Of a DNA stretch of 64,000 nt, positions 37,211 to 51,679 are shown piece after piece. Where the stretch lies: contig JBAIZL010000058.1 of the NCBI GenBank assembly GCA_036971475.1, positions 1,598,001 to 1,662,000 of the forward strand, given 5' to 3'. The notes under the pieces are model-generated. The model did not search any database. It was given only the letters and a program-made list of their open reading frames with translations, and was not told where the DNA came from. Source of the stretch: Prosapia bicincta. Lineage: Eukaryota > Arthropoda > Insecta > Hemiptera > Cercopidae. Positions within the stretch are counted from its first letter, which is position 1, and each line of letters starts with the position of its first letter. Made by a program: the position numbers and the translations under genes.

Positions 37211-40200
37211 TCAAAGGAACCGTTAAAACCACTCAATGGGCATCGGGATAGGACAATTAAGAAAAGTATTATATTAGCGTTGTTGGTAAAATCTCCTTTC
37301 ATTTATTCGTTCTACTCCCCTTATACAGTTACAGTTTGTAGAATCGAGCTTAAGTGGACAAGACGTGTGAAACTTTCCGAAGCAGTGTAGAGGAAACGTT
37401 TATGGACCTTGCGTACAAAGGCAACGAAGCGGAAATGACGAGGACAACTTCTTGTTTGATCTACACACTCAATTTGACCTCCATTTGCACACTTACTCTG
37501 AAATGTAGTGCGATTCCAGTCAGTCAGGTGAGTACTGGAGCGCTGCATATCCGCCCAAAGCACGGTCTTATTGTCACTAGTTTTACTTTCCCACAGTAAA
37601 TTGGTGAAAGTATTTTATAAACGTTCCCCCATTATCTATGAACTTGAAAATTGACTTTAGTGCGCTAAACGAATTCACACGGAATTCTTGATAGACAATT
37701 AAATGGTGGATCAACCCTGTTTTTGCGAAATAATAATAATATTAAAAAAACCATAGTACGTTTATTTCTTGGTAGTCATTCTCGGTCCGATTATATTGCG
37801 TAGATCGAATCAATTAGAAGAAGTATTAGAGAATCGGAAACCTCGGAACGTTTTACTGGTATGTAGAAGTTCTAGAAAAGAGGGAGAAATGGTATTGTCC
37901 GGTCGGATTCATATCTCGGCATAATTGTGGGCAGATCACCAGTTTAGGCCTTACAGAAAGGCCTACGTGTTACAAAGGGTCGGTCCATCAAGACACCCTA
38001 CCTTGACTAGGGACTGACGCTAGTCAGCCGGGGACACGAGTTTAGTTGGATTCGTCGGGGAGTGGATTCGTGTACCGTAGACTCCACCCAACATTAGCAT
38101 CTACCTTTTTGTTCTTTGGACGAAGGTGTTCGCTTGGTTGGCCTTAGTTTACATTCCTCATATATTGCACCGTCTTTCGTCCTCTACTCTTTTCACAAAC
38201 ACGCTGGGAGATACCCGATACACTTACTGTGAGGAAATCCTGGTCGTTCGGAAGATTCTACTGATTCCGAGTAGTTGTGGAAAAGCGGCTGTACCCGTGG
38301 TTTCTGGTTATAACATTCGTCCGTCCAATAGGTGAGCCGGTGGGACAAATGCTTTACAGTTAGGACTTTGCTCCTTACTACCGCCAAGCCAAACCCACTC
38401 AGGACTAAAGCTAGGCACTTGAGTCAGGAGTAACGAGTTTGAGGTTGGATTCGGTTTCACATGCTGACAATTTTTCGACTACATACAACGAAATTATTCT
38501 CGCTGTAAATAATCTTGCTCATAGACGGATACTGTATATATATCTCAGAACGTTTAGGAAATGGAACAGTAAGAAGCAGATCAGTGTATCCTCTAGTTTT
38601 ATAGAAGGATTTTAATTTTACATTATTATATACTTCAATTAAACCTCCTGTCTCTGAAGAAGGCTGTTGTAATTGTGTTCCACGCAGTATCATAGACTTA
38701 TAAGGTTTAATATTTTTATTACACAAGTGCGAGCGCAAACACACACACACACACAGCCACACTCTTTGTCTGAGTGTTGGAGTGTTTACATATCCAGTAA
38801 AAATACATTTAAAGCATTTTCACAATATCATAGTAAAATGTAATTTCGTTGTTGAAATACAGAATAATAACTAAATAAATAAATATTTTAAAAATTCTTT
38901 AAATTAAACCTGTTGTTTTGTCACCCGCCCTAAACTGACAACTCGAGTAGAAAAGTTAGGTTTAAGTAATTAATATAATTAATTTCAAATAAATTAATAA
39001 TTGTTAATGAACTACTCGCTAGACCCGATAAAGGATATTATTATACCATTATCTGACTCGACGAATTGGCAATTAGTTGATTTGAAACTGGGTAAATACC
39101 AAGACCAATGTTGCATTTCTTGCTCTACTGTTTAGCACCAGACGGAAACGTTTCAAGGCACTTGGTAAATTTTATAAACAAAGTCGATCTTTATTTCAGT
39201 TCGCACGCAATCATACTCATGCACGCACACGATTGCTAGCTCACCCACGTGTAAACTATCGGTGTGCGCACACTGTATCCATCACAATATTGTTACGTTC
39301 TTACAAGGGTACAATAATTTATAAGCCAATTTTAGACTTAATAACTATTTAGTAATATTATGGTTACTATTATTTACACGCTGTTTGTGACAGCGTCCAA
39401 ACATTGCTTTATTTAGGTAGAGTAATACCTATTAAGCTCACTAATAGTCTATTTACATTTAACATGCACTGTCACTGTCTGTTATTTTCTGACGTTTACT
39501 CTCTTCATTACATTGAAAAACACTTCCTTCTTTTCGCTTAAGAAAACCCTTATATCTCAACTTGTCGATTCTAGTAATTTCTATTTCTTTATTTTGTAGA
39601 AGGTTCTAGCATTTACGGCGTATTGTTCTCTCAGTCGTGAAAGGACTTGTACTTGATAACCCATACATCAAGGATGGGGCCGATACAATATTGAAAGCAG
39701 TAATTCTCCATATTTTAAACATTAGATTTAGTACAGAAAATTCAGTAATATCTTTGCTATAATTAATTGTTTGCTCAAGTAAATATTAGCAGATAAAGTG
39801 ACTAACAAGCTTTAATTTCTTCCAGTACCAGGAAGCATTGTATACCTGCTATTTTTAATTACATTCTACTGAATTTTGTTCTATTTGCACCACCAGGACA
39901 TCTTTATGACCTTTTCTTACTCTTTCCTAATTACACCTATTTCTCCTTTTCCTACTTCCTACAAAGGTGTCACGAATAGACACATTTTTTACCTTGAGAG
40001 AGAGAGAGAGAGGAGATTTCAGGTTCCGAACGCTGCACACTTATTGGCATGATATCCTACCAAAGGATATTTTCCTGACATCCTCTACCTAAAGATTTAC
40101 TATTCCTATAATCATTCATTTCCGATTCTTCATCGACGCCAATAGTCACACTGGATTGTTAAAACTAAACACAAAAATCCATCCACTTAACCTCTGCTAT

Positions 40201-40311
40201 ATCTCTGGTCTTGAGGAGACATAATGCAACTTTATGTATTAATAAAAACATAATATGTTGAAAAGAGATTATAAAGAGAGATTATAATTTGAAAAGAGTG
40301 TTTTTTAAATG
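37211..40311. other. Unique DNA with small microsatellites
   Basis: About 3.1 kb without a recognised gene. Short (CA)n at about 38,738-38,755 and (GA)n at about 39,997-40,012. Frames of up to 101 codons lack recognisable motifs and overlap on both strands. Confidence 0.5.
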
Positions 40312-40326
40312 TAGATTTATAGTATT
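40312..40326. repeat. Target-site duplication of LINE copy 2 (15 bp)
   Basis: TAGATTTATAGTATT lies next to the T-run (the A-tail on minus) and is repeated exactly at 43,049-43,063 beside the truncated 5' end. Confidence 0.9.
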
Positions 40327-43048
40327 TTTTTTTTAACGACGGGAAATGCTTTATGCACATAGTGTGGGACTCCTCTCGACATTGCACTAGGGTCTACATG
40401 GAAACCTGTCATTTCCAGGCAGAGATTCCACCCCGGGACCGCCGAGGCATTACTTCGAGGTGGTGCCTTTTATTTAGTGACCTCTATCATGGATCTAACC
40501 TTCCCTCTTCTTTTTTACAGCGTAGGATGGTTTAGATGTACCATTCTACAGTCCTCCAATTGTCTTCAGATGCAAGCATCATCCGCACGATATTCTCTGG
40601 GGAGAGACCCGATGCACGTGTCATCAACCTGCTCCTCTGGTCTACGAATCTGCTACACCCTCAAAATGTGTGTCTTGCGTCATCAATACAGTCGTTACAC
40701 ACCCGGCAGTACTTTGTTAAGACTTTTCCCATCCTATAAAGATATGCACGGAAATAGCCGTGGCCTGTCAGAAATTGTGTCATGAAAAAACTAACTTCTC
40801 CGTGTTTGCGTTCTGTCCACTCCTTCACGTTGTTAATCAGGATGAACGTCCATCTCCCTGTTGGTTCAGTATTCCATCGCTGCTGCCACTCAACCATGGT
40901 TTTGGCCCTAGCTCTCTTCGCTGCCTCCACTTTAACTACATCCTTGCTGGAGGTATAGGTAAGTTTCCTCTCTTGAGCCAATAAGTCAATTGGCACAATA
41001 CCTGCCACCACCAACACTGCAGCCAACGAAACAGTACGGTAGGCACTCGCAATTCTTAACGCCTCCATTCTCTGTAATGAGTTTAATCTGACACAATTTC
41101 TACGTGTTTTAACAGCATCTGCCCAGACTTCAGCGCCGTACGTCAAGACAGATTGCACGGCAGACCACAGGAGCCGGCGCCTGCTTGCACTTGGGCCGCC
41201 GACGTTGGCCATTAATCTCGCGAGTGACGAGGTCGCCACCGCAGCCTTGTCACAGGTCATACGAAGATGTTGCCCGTACGTAAGCTTGTTGTCCATTACT
41301 ACTCCAAGATATTTGGCCGTTCTCCTAGTTTAGATAGTCTCCTCTCCCACTAGCATTGGAACTACCATCGGCAACCTCGATCTTGTCAGCAGCACCATCT
41401 CCGTCTTAGAAACTGCTAACTCCAATCCGTTCTCCTCCATCCATCGGTTAATCCTTCGCATGACCTGGTTCAGCCGCACCTGCGCCAACTCGGTGCTACG
41501 GGCTGTAATGACAGCCGCAACGTCGTCAGCGTAGCCCAACAGATATACGTCGTCTGGCATTTCTAATCTAAGCAGGTCATCATATGCCACGTTCCACAGG
41601 TTCGGTCCCAATACTGACCCTTGAGCTGCCCCAGCTGTAATTTCCTTTGTCCACTGTCTTCCCTCGGCCGTCTAAGTCAGCCGGCGATCTCTCAGGTAAT
41701 CGCTGATAACAGTCAGTAGTTATTGTGTAACAATGAACTTTTGCTCTAGGGCCTCAATTATAGCTGACCAACGGACCGAGTTGAAAGCATTTTTGACATC
41801 TAGTGTCACCAGCAGGACAATAGGTCTGGCCCCATGACACACGCGATCTCCCATTTCCCTAGCCTCTATCACCTGTTTTATCGCCGTTATTGTCGAATGG
41901 CCCTCCCGAAACCCATGTTGATTCATGGTAAGGCCTCCTGCTGCTTGTATTGCGTTTTTCAGCCTCGGTTTTATCAGCTTTTCCATTACCTTCCCTGTCG
42001 TGTCCAGCATGCACAACGGTCTGTATGATGACGGAGAGTCGGGAGATCCCTTTCCTTTATTATTCAGCACCAGCCGCGCCACTTTCCAGGGAGAAGAAAA
42101 TATGCCTACCTTCAAACAAGCATTGAACATATCCAGTAAAAGATATGGTTGGGTTCGGGCGACAATCTTTAACACCTCCGATGGGACTCCGTCCGGTCCT
42201 GAGGCCTTTCCATTTTTTAAAGACATTACTGCCGTCGACAATTCTGCTTAAGTGAACAAAGGAATATCAATATTCGCACATGGTGCTCCAAGTGAGACTA
42301 GACGTTGGTGATCAGGAAGAGGTGCATCTACCATTCTTCTTATAGTGCCGGCACTCAATGCCTGGTCAGAGCATCCATTACTCAGCTTGCGTGTAACCAA
42401 CTTATAGCCCATACCCCAGGGGTCTTCATTAATTTCTTGGCAGAGGGATTTCCAGCACCGTTCCTTGCTTAGCCTGATTGCTTTAGTTAAAGCTTTTTTG
42501 GCTTCTTTGTACTCTGAGGATAGAGCCGCTGCATTAACCCCGCCTTCCGTCTGAGTTGAAGACATATCCGTCTAAGGTCGGCTATATCGTCGCTCCACCA
42601 ATAAACCTGCTGTCTTGCTTTGTGAATGCTCTTTCTAGGCATTGCCATTTTGCAGGCCTGACGTATAATGCGTGTTACGTGCTTAACGGCAGTTTCTACG
42701 TCTCTTACGTTAAGCGAATCTGGGTAGCAGACCGGATCACAATGCACCATAAAATTTAACGTCTCAACCAACATGTCTCTATCCATTTTCCCTACATTCC
42801 ACCTTGGCTGGCATCGGTTCCTGAAGTGAGGTGTGACATTCCTTTCTTCAATATCAAAAGCTATATGATCATGGTCGCTTCCCGTATAGTCTGGGAGCAC
42901 TCGCCAGTTTCCACATCCCCGTTCCAGTTCTTCAGATAACATCGTCACATCCGGAATTGAGTACCCATAACCTGGTCGATGGTACGTTGGAGTGCTGCCT
43001 GTATTTAAGATCCTAAGCCCCAGTCTAGCTGCCATTTCCAGCAGAAGT
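40327..43048 (-). mobile_element. R1-clade-like LINE, copy 2, 5' truncated
   Basis: Same family as the copy at 16.9-21.3 kb, in reverse orientation. It begins inside the ORF2 endonuclease region (equivalent to about 19,013 of copy 1) and runs through RT, C-terminal domain, 3' UTR and an A-tail (T-run at 40,327-40,334). Perfect 15-bp target duplications show it arrived by ordinary target-primed reverse transcription with 5' truncation. Copies are very similar at the nucleotide level. This copy keeps the ORF2 C-terminal segment that copy 1 lost. Confidence 0.93.
40560..43040 (-). pseudogene. ORF2 of LINE copy 2 (partial endonuclease, RT, C-terminal domain)
   Basis: Reads right to left as endonuclease tail (MAARLGLRILNTGSTPTYHR), linker, RT (NGKASGPDGVPSEVLK, TLDVKNAFNSVRW, LLGYADDVAAVITARS), thumb-like region and a C-terminal part ending in CRVCNDCIDDARHTF, a Cys/His motif typical of R1-clade ORF2. 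Against copy 1 it has a ~17-bp deletion with frameshift near 42,545, stops near 42,250, 41,726, 41,673 and 41,331, and a late frameshift near 40,660. The 211-codon open stretch at 40,661-41,296 gives the best view of the family's C-terminal domain. Confidence 0.9.
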
Positions 43049-43249
43049 TAGATTTATAGTATTGAGATTATTATCTATTATAAGATACTGAGAGATGATT
43101 TCATGGAAGGAAAATTAGAATGGAAAAAAATCATTAGGCCATTGAAAGCAGTATATAGATGGAATTTTCATATATGTTCTTACATGATTCAGAAGAAATT
43201 GGTTGCAACGAATAAGAACAGATGAAAATGAAAATAAAAGGAAAAGACG

Positions 43250-43995
43250 GACGCATTTTGAATTTCAACCTGCTAAGTTCAACCAATCCGGGATCCAGAA
43301 CTCTGCACCAAGATTGAACTTAGATTGTTGTATTCAAGACTTGTTACAACTCAACACGTCCAAACTGCTGAATAAAAAAAATTCCATTATCCAGGTTGCT
43401 AATCCCAACCAAATACAATATCTAGGTTGCTGAACTCAATACATCCAAGATCCCAGTTATTGAACGCTATCAATCCAAAGACAGCCCACTGAATCCGACT
43501 AATCTAAGTTGTTCAATACTTCTAAACTCCACTAATATAAGATTCAGGTTGCTGAACGCAATACGTTAAGGATCCCAGTCACTGAACCAAATCAATCCAA
43601 GCCACTAAATCCGACTAATCTAAGTTGTTCAAGACCACTGAACTCAACTAATTCAAGCTCCAGGACGCAGAACTAAACAAATCCCAGATCCCAGTTATTA
43701 AACCCAATCAATCCAAAGTCCATGACACTAACTCCGACTAATCTAAGTTGTTAGAGACTGCTGAATTCAAATAATACAAGATCCAGGATGCTGAACTAAT
43801 CACATCATAGATCACAGTTACTGAACCCTATCAAACCAAAGTCCAGGCCACTGAATCCGACTAATCTAAGTTGTTCAATACTGCTGAATTCAAATAATAA
43901 AAGATCCGGGATGCTGAACTCAACACATCCCAGATCCCAGTTACTGAACCCGTCAATCCAAGGTCCAGGACGGTGAACCCAACCCATCAAATGCA
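43250..43995. repeat. ~123-bp minisatellite, left arm
   Basis: Units of about 116-123 bp with AATCCGACTAATCTAAGTTG, CAGATCCCAGTTACTGAACC and AAGATCCAGGATGCTGAACT; CCGACT landmarks at 43,495, 43,611, 43,734 and 43,857. The same sequence reappears inverted at 45,185-45,452, on the other side of the Penelope-like remnant. Confidence 0.88.
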
Positions 43996-44013
43996 AAAAA
44001 AGAAAGTCGACGA

Positions 44014-44935
44014 TTGAAAATTTACTCACAACCAGATGGCCTACCCATGGGAAGTCCTATCAGTAGTGTCCTAAGCGAAAATTTTCTACAACACATAGAA
44101 AACACCAAGATACTCACAAACAATACACATTCACACAAAATCATTTACTGGCACCGATACGTTGATGATATCATAACACTGTACAGAGGCAACTCCCGAC
44201 AATGTGAAAAACTCCTCACCTACACTAATAAAATACACCCAAAACTACACTTCACTTCAGAAATTGAAACCAACCGATCCCTAAACTTCCTCGACCTAGC
44301 CATAACAAAAAGCCACACACAAAAACACATCTTCAACATTTACAGGAAACCAATAACAACAGACACACTTATTCACAACACCTCAAACCACCCTATCCAA
44401 CACAAACACTTTGCCTTCAGATCCATGTTCCAAAGATTTAAAGAAGACACAATTAAATATTTAGCACACACAAATGGATAAAACACCACTTTAATAGACA
44501 AACTATGATACAAAATACCAAAAAACACTAAACTTAACACTACAGACAGGGAAAACAAATACATCACATTATCTTATATAAACAAAGTAGCCTGCAAATT
44601 TAAAAAAATAGAATACAAAATAGCATACAAAACTAATAACAAGTTACAATACAAAATACAACACGACACCAACAACAACGATAAACTACAAGGCGTATAC
44701 AAACTAAACTGCGACAAATGTAAAAAAAACCAACATTGGACAAACATGTCGCAGCCTTACACAAAGAGTCGAGGAACACAAACAGAACAACAACTCAACA
44801 TTTTACAATCACACATAAAAGAAACAGGACACAAATACACAGACACCTACCATAACCTAGAAATCCTACACATCAACAAAAAGGACCACATCGCAACACA
44901 ATAGAACAATATGAAATTTACAGACAAACAAAAAA
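44014..44935 (+). pseudogene. Penelope-like element RT and GIY-YIG remnant
   Basis: The open stretch 44,014-44,481 encodes the second half of a Penelope-type reverse transcriptase: YSQPDGLPMGSPISSVLSEN, YWHRYVDDIITLYRGNS (catalytic YVDD), NRSLNFLDLAITKSH and NIYRKPITTDTLIHNTSNHP, a series diagnostic for this order. After a stop at 44,479 the frame is broken but recognisable: YITLSYINKVACKFKK, then KLQGVYKLNCDKC and KETGHKYTDTYHNLEILHI of the GIY-YIG-type endonuclease tail, with frameshifts around 44,735-44,780 and 44,900. The N-terminal half of RT is missing. Penelope-like elements copy themselves by target-primed synthesis with this RT-endonuclease protein; this copy is inactive. Confidence 0.9.
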
Positions 44936-45049
44936 CAAAGTACAAACATACTAAACGAACAAACACAATACAAATCACACATAGTCTATGATACTATAGA
45001 AAACCTACCTTTAAAACCGTCACCGCTTGACCCGACATATCCAAGCAGA

Positions 45050-45095
45050 AGACACTGATGAAGATCGCTAAATAGCGATCGAAAACGTTCTGTTT
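45050..45095 (+). ncRNA. Hammerhead-ribozyme-like motif of the Penelope-like element
   Basis: About 115 bp after the coding remnant. Stem I strand AGACA (45,050-45,054); core CTGATGA (45,055-45,061); one extra A; stem II GATCGCT, loop AAAT, AGCGATC (perfect 7 bp); GAA (45,081-45,083); self-complementary AACGTT as stem III; C at the cleavage position (45,090); TGTTT pairing back with AGACA (one G-U). Hammerheads with minimal, self-complementary stem III, probably acting as dimers, are known from Penelope-like elements. The extra base between core and stem II departs from the minimal consensus, so activity is not assured. Confidence 0.68.
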
Positions 45096-45097
45096 CA

Positions 45098-45520
45098 GTA
45101 AGTTTTAACAAATTTACAAAATTTAAAGTTCGAATAGTCATAAACTATTGTTTACGTGTTTAAATTTTCAATCGTCGACTTTCTTTTTTTGCATTTGATG
45201 GGTTGGGTTCACCGTCCTGGACCTTGGATTGATCGGGTTCAGTAACTAGGATCTGGGATGTGTTGAGTTCAGCATCCCGAATCTTTTATTATTTGAACTC
45301 AGCAGTATTGAACAACTTAGATTAGTCGGATTCAGTGGCCTGGACTTTGGTTTGATAGGGTTCAGTAACTTTGATGTATGATGTGTTATTAGTTCAGCAT
45401 CCTGGATCTTGTATTATTTGAATTCAGCAATCTCTAACAACTTAGATTAGTTGTTGAACAAATTTACTAAATTTAAAGATCGGATAGTCATAAAACTATT
45501 GTTTAAGTGATTAATTAAGA
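45098..45520. repeat. Penelope terminal repeat pieces around an inverted 123-bp minisatellite arm
   Basis: A ~60-bp phrase (ACAAATTTACAAAATTTAAA ... ATAGTCATAAACTATTG) at about 45,108-45,160 recurs in direct orientation at about 45,459-45,515 with a few differences. Between them, 45,163-45,452 is the inverted complement of the left flank: the AAAGTCGACGATTGAAAATT end at about 44,002 and the 123-bp minisatellite units. I interpret this as fragments of the element's terminal repeats plus captured flank. Confidence 0.65.
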
Positions 45521-46574
45521 TTCACCGAACGTAATGGACTACGAAATTTAAGAATTGAAAATTTATTTGATCTAATTGTGCACGATAATAATCAGGAAAG
45601 CGTTTCCATGGCGTTTGATATCATCGTTCTGAGTTAGCATTACTTGCTAGATGAACAAGGGAAAAGTGAGTAAAAACACGAAAATATTATACGTTGACCA
45701 CGTAGATTCTTGAGTAAGTGAAAACCACCATTACTTTACTAATTTGAATTTATTAACATTTAATAACTATAAATTATTCCCAGAAATAATAATTTTTTAA
45801 GTGAATAAAAGTCAATAAGAAACCCACTGTTTCAAAGGCCTCGTTTAAATTTATTTATGGCTTGTATGGAAACATTTATTTATGAATTTCTATTTTCTTT
45901 GTCCCTTTCTTTATTTTTTAAGTTTTTTTAACTCGGTTACACTTTCAGAAATGAACTATATAACATTTAGTTCCCGAAGGCCATTATATAACTCAGAAAT
46001 GATAGTTTATTAAAAATGTATATTTACATTGAAAATAACCTATTGTAATAGATTCTTAGTAAATGAAGAATGGCGCATAAGAACGTAGGTCATTTCCTCA
46101 AAGCGTTATGCAATGCAATCGCGAGTCATTGAGAAATTATCTCCCAACAATGTGCACACGCTAAGATCGCTTTACAACAATGATTTTAATTATAGAAGAA
46201 TTGTTGAATGAATGCCTTATAATAAGGCCAATGCCTCAGTGATTTTGAATATCAAGTAGACAAATAGGTTGTCCAATGTGTTCTACCGCTGTGTAAAATG
46301 AATATTATTTTATTATATAATGAAGCTCATCATCTTGACGTTTATTTGCATTCACTATTTCTATGACTAAACCTTTGCTAAAACCACAAATTTAATGGCT
46401 TTCTTCAGCATACACGTTTCTCACATTCGTGGTGTTATTGCGTATCCTTAGTTACTGTATGATGTCTTGTTTGATTTTAGATTGTTTGAATATTTAACAA
46501 GTGGTTTAGCGAGTGGTTTTGTTATTTATTCAAACTCAATAAATTTTAAATGACAAAATTCTTGAATAACATAC
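45521..46574. other. AT-rich unique DNA
   Basis: About 1 kb with no gene or repeat recognised. Confidence 0.5.
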
Positions 46575-46846
46575 AACAAAACATGATACAAAAACGACTC
46601 AAAATTGAAGTAATCTATGATTATAAACAACACTTGACGTTAGCACAGATACACAACTTCCAGTGCATCTACAAAAATCATTGGTCAAAACGTCAAAATA
46701 CTTCAATTAGAACAAAACATGATACAAAAACGTCTGAACATAGACATAATCTGTGATTATAAACAATAAGTGACGTAATCACAGATACACACTTCTGAGG
46801 TTCATTTTTTGTATCTACTGACGTCAAAAAACCAATCAGACCATAA
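46575..46846. repeat. 136-bp tandem dimer
   Basis: AACAAAACATGATACAAAAA occurs at 46,575 and 46,711. The following ~130 bp align with scattered differences (ATTATAAACAA, GACGT, CACAGATACACA). Two diverged copies only. Confidence 0.8.
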
Positions 46847-49239
46847 TGGTTTGAAACATTTCTAGAGAGAAATATTGTGATACACAATTAAGTTTGTGCT
46901 GTAAGTAAACCTTCTATTAACGGAATTAGTGAACGTTTTGCATGTGTTACGCATAAAATTCGGTTGTTTATATTTTAAAATACTATTTTACTAAAAAGCA
47001 TATATGGAAGATAACGGGATCGAATTTAATAAGGTTTAACTAAATTTACCTCATACTTGTTACAGTAAAATCCAGTATATTGGTAAGTAAGTCGTATAAA
47101 GAATAAGTACATTATTAATAGAAAAACCTAAGATTTAACGAGATGAGTGTAAGAATCTATTACATAAGACATTCATTTTCAGTCTTGTCCCATTGGAGTT
47201 TGAGGGTGGTAGATGTTACCAATGACGGTTGGCAATTGTTGGTTTTGGGAATAAACCAATGAGTATTTCTTAAAATACTTTTTCAATTACACATCAATTA
47301 AAACCTTACATATTCTTCCTAATTCTCACAAACGTATTTATCATATTATTTGGTATTTAATGGACAAGATTAGGTTAAGTTATATCTAATTGTAACATTT
47401 ACTGCGCCTCTGAGGTAAAACCGATTTGCCGAGCTTATGGTGACAAGAGTTAAAAACAAATGAGTCACAGAAGAGTTCCATCTTTTACCACGAACAGTTG
47501 GTAAATCTTAGGTCGTATTACCAATGTAGCCTATAAGTTTTAACAGTATCATTCTTACCATACACTGGAATAATATGCTGACAATTATCTCTTGTTTATT
47601 GTGAATCTCTTCATCAGTTTCCTAGTTTGGATTACATTGAGTTACATTTTGTTCATCGACTTGAGATAGGATGAAGATGGGGTTAGCTAGAACGTAGCCT
47701 AGAGGGGTGGTAATACCTAGGGTGGCATTGTTTACTGTTGTGGAAAAGAGGAATTAGGCATGCATCCAGTATTTGGTAAACACCATGAAGGAGCTGAGGT
47801 TAGGCTGTCGGAGCACTGTAAGAAAAGTATTAATATTAGTATGTAGATAACTAATGGACTTAAATGTCCAAACATAAAAATAGCTATTTGTTACTTGTAA
47901 TACAGTTGTAGTATCTAACTAAAGGAATTGAAATAAACATATTTAAATAATTATATAAAATATACATTACAAATATATATTAAAATATATATTAATTATT
48001 TATAAATTATACTGAAATATTTTTTAAAATTAATCTAAAATAGGTGTCAGATTTATTAATGGTTGAAACCACATAATTTTTATGCTGACGTCACTGAATA
48101 AGTGAATTTCTTTAACAAAATGTTACGTCAACCACTTTCAAGTCAGAAAATTTGAAACCATGTTCGTTTCCTTAGTCATGTTTCTCCCTTGAGAGTAGGT
48201 CTTCTTCAGGTACGTGAGTGCAATAATTATGGTCCTTCACAATATATCAGCCAATGTTTTCACTAACTAGTCCCTAACTAATTTATTACTTTCAACACTT
48301 TCCATCCTGTTTAAGAGATAGGAATATATGTAATATAAACTGACTGGTCATATTAGAACAACAATAAAGTGAAATCGGATGTAAATCTTCAATTTCAAGT
48401 TCATCTTCTGAAGAGACTTAAACGGTGGCATTTATTTTAATTATTTATTTTCATCATTTACTCATCCTTTCTTAATTGCGCTATTTTCTACTAATTTCGT
48501 AAAATATTGCGCAGAAACGTTTAGGCGTGGTCCAGATACTGTTTAAATAGGTTTTCGTTTGACCAGGAAGTAGACCGTTCTATATTTTACAGTAACACCA
48601 ACTAGACGTTGCAAAAAACATCGCCTCTAGAGAACGTGATTGGTTTACCAAGGACCACCTTGTTGGCGATTCGATTTGATGCGTTTTTCCCACTGGTGTT
48701 GCGAAAATGTCGACGTAACAAAGGACAGTTTGTGAATATAATATTTGGATGTGCGTGAAGGCGAGAGGAGAGGAGAGAGTGCGATGACGTCATAGGCGAG
48801 AGCCAGGGAAAGTAAGAGAGAAAGTTTAGCTCGATCGACCCACGGCAGTGACAAGGATTAAAATAATGTAATTGTATGACAATTTTCAAGATAAAATACA
48901 ATTTTTTATTTACTAAGTTTCACCTCCATTAAACAATATAAACCCAGTTTGTGTAACATTTATAAAGATAGATGTTTATAGTAAACCATTTATGTTTTAT
49001 AGATGTGTTCAGTGTAAGATGTTAATGACAAAAAATTATCGAAAGTTACAACATTATTTACTTAAGATTTTATACCAGCCCAGGTAATGAAGGGCACTAT
49101 AACCGGCCTGGCATAAAATGTAGGTCTGCATAGTCCAAATTGATCGTTTTTTTTTTCAATACGTTTTATGTATGGGTGTTACTCCTTAGCATAGCAAGTC
49201 AATGTTTTAAAGTCAAGAGAACTTCTGCAGAGCTTATCT
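46847..49239. other. AT-rich unique DNA
   Basis: About 2.4 kb with no recognised gene. TGACGTCA occurs near 48,083 and 48,784. A 99-codon minus-strand frame at 48,602-48,901 has no recognisable motif. Confidence 0.45.
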
Positions 49240-49925
49240 AAAGTAGTACCTCTTGAGGCTGCTTGCCCTAAGGCTTTCTTATCTTTCTCCATAAATCACA
49301 CCAGGTAGAACAAATGAAATGGGCAATATCTCTTGTCCGCAATAACCTAGGATCTCGTATCAATAAAAACAAGGCGCACCAGGTAAAAGAACTGAAAAGG
49401 CCATCTCTAGTAACCAGTTACAGGGCCTTTTGTATTTCCCTTTGTAAGGCATATAAGGTAAAACAAATGAAATGGACAAAATCTTTAGTTCCCAGTTACA
49501 GGGTCTTTTGTGTTTCCCTTTGTAAGGCACACAAGGTAAAACAAATGAAATGGACAAAATCTTTAGTTCCCAGTTACAGGGCCTTTTGTAGGCCTATTTC
49601 CTTTTGTAAGGCACACAAGGTAAAACAAATAAAATGGTCAGTATCTTTAGTTCCCAGTTACAGGCCTTTTTGTATTTCCTTTTATAAGGCACACAAGGTA
49701 AAAATAATTTAATATAAAAGGTAAAATAATAATAATTTATAGCATGTTTAGTTCTCAGTTCTCAGAGATTTCTTATCTAGCTCCAAAAGACACAGCAGGT
49801 GGAAAAATTAAAGGAACAGCATTTCTAGAACCCAGTTCCTAATGTTTTCATATCTGTCTCTATGAGGCACACTAGGTGGAAGATGTGAAAGGTGCAGGAT
49901 CTTTAGTTCCCTATTCCCAGGACAA
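49240..49925. repeat. 78-bp minisatellite
   Basis: CAGTTACAGGGCCTTTTGT, TAAGGCACACAAGGTAAAAC and AAATGGACAAAATCTTTAGT recur; CAGTTACAGG at 49,415, 49,493, 49,571 and 49,655 (78, 78 and 84 bp). Diverged units extend to both sides. The 132-codon plus frame results from a period divisible by three. Confidence 0.9.
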
Positions 49926-49952
49926 GTAATCCAACACAACTGGCGCACGCGT

Positions 49953-51671
<1,719 letters not shown>

Positions 51672-51679
51672 TTCTAGAC

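Noticed and set aside
37321..38387. Overlapping frames on both strands at 37.3-38.4 kb
   Set aside because: Short (64-81 codons), overlapping and without motifs; I could not support a gene.
48177..48220. Further hammerhead-like motif on the minus strand (CTGAAGAAGACC ... GAAACATG)
   Set aside because: Stem II does not pair cleanly, the stem III run is not self-complementary and no stem I partner is visible.
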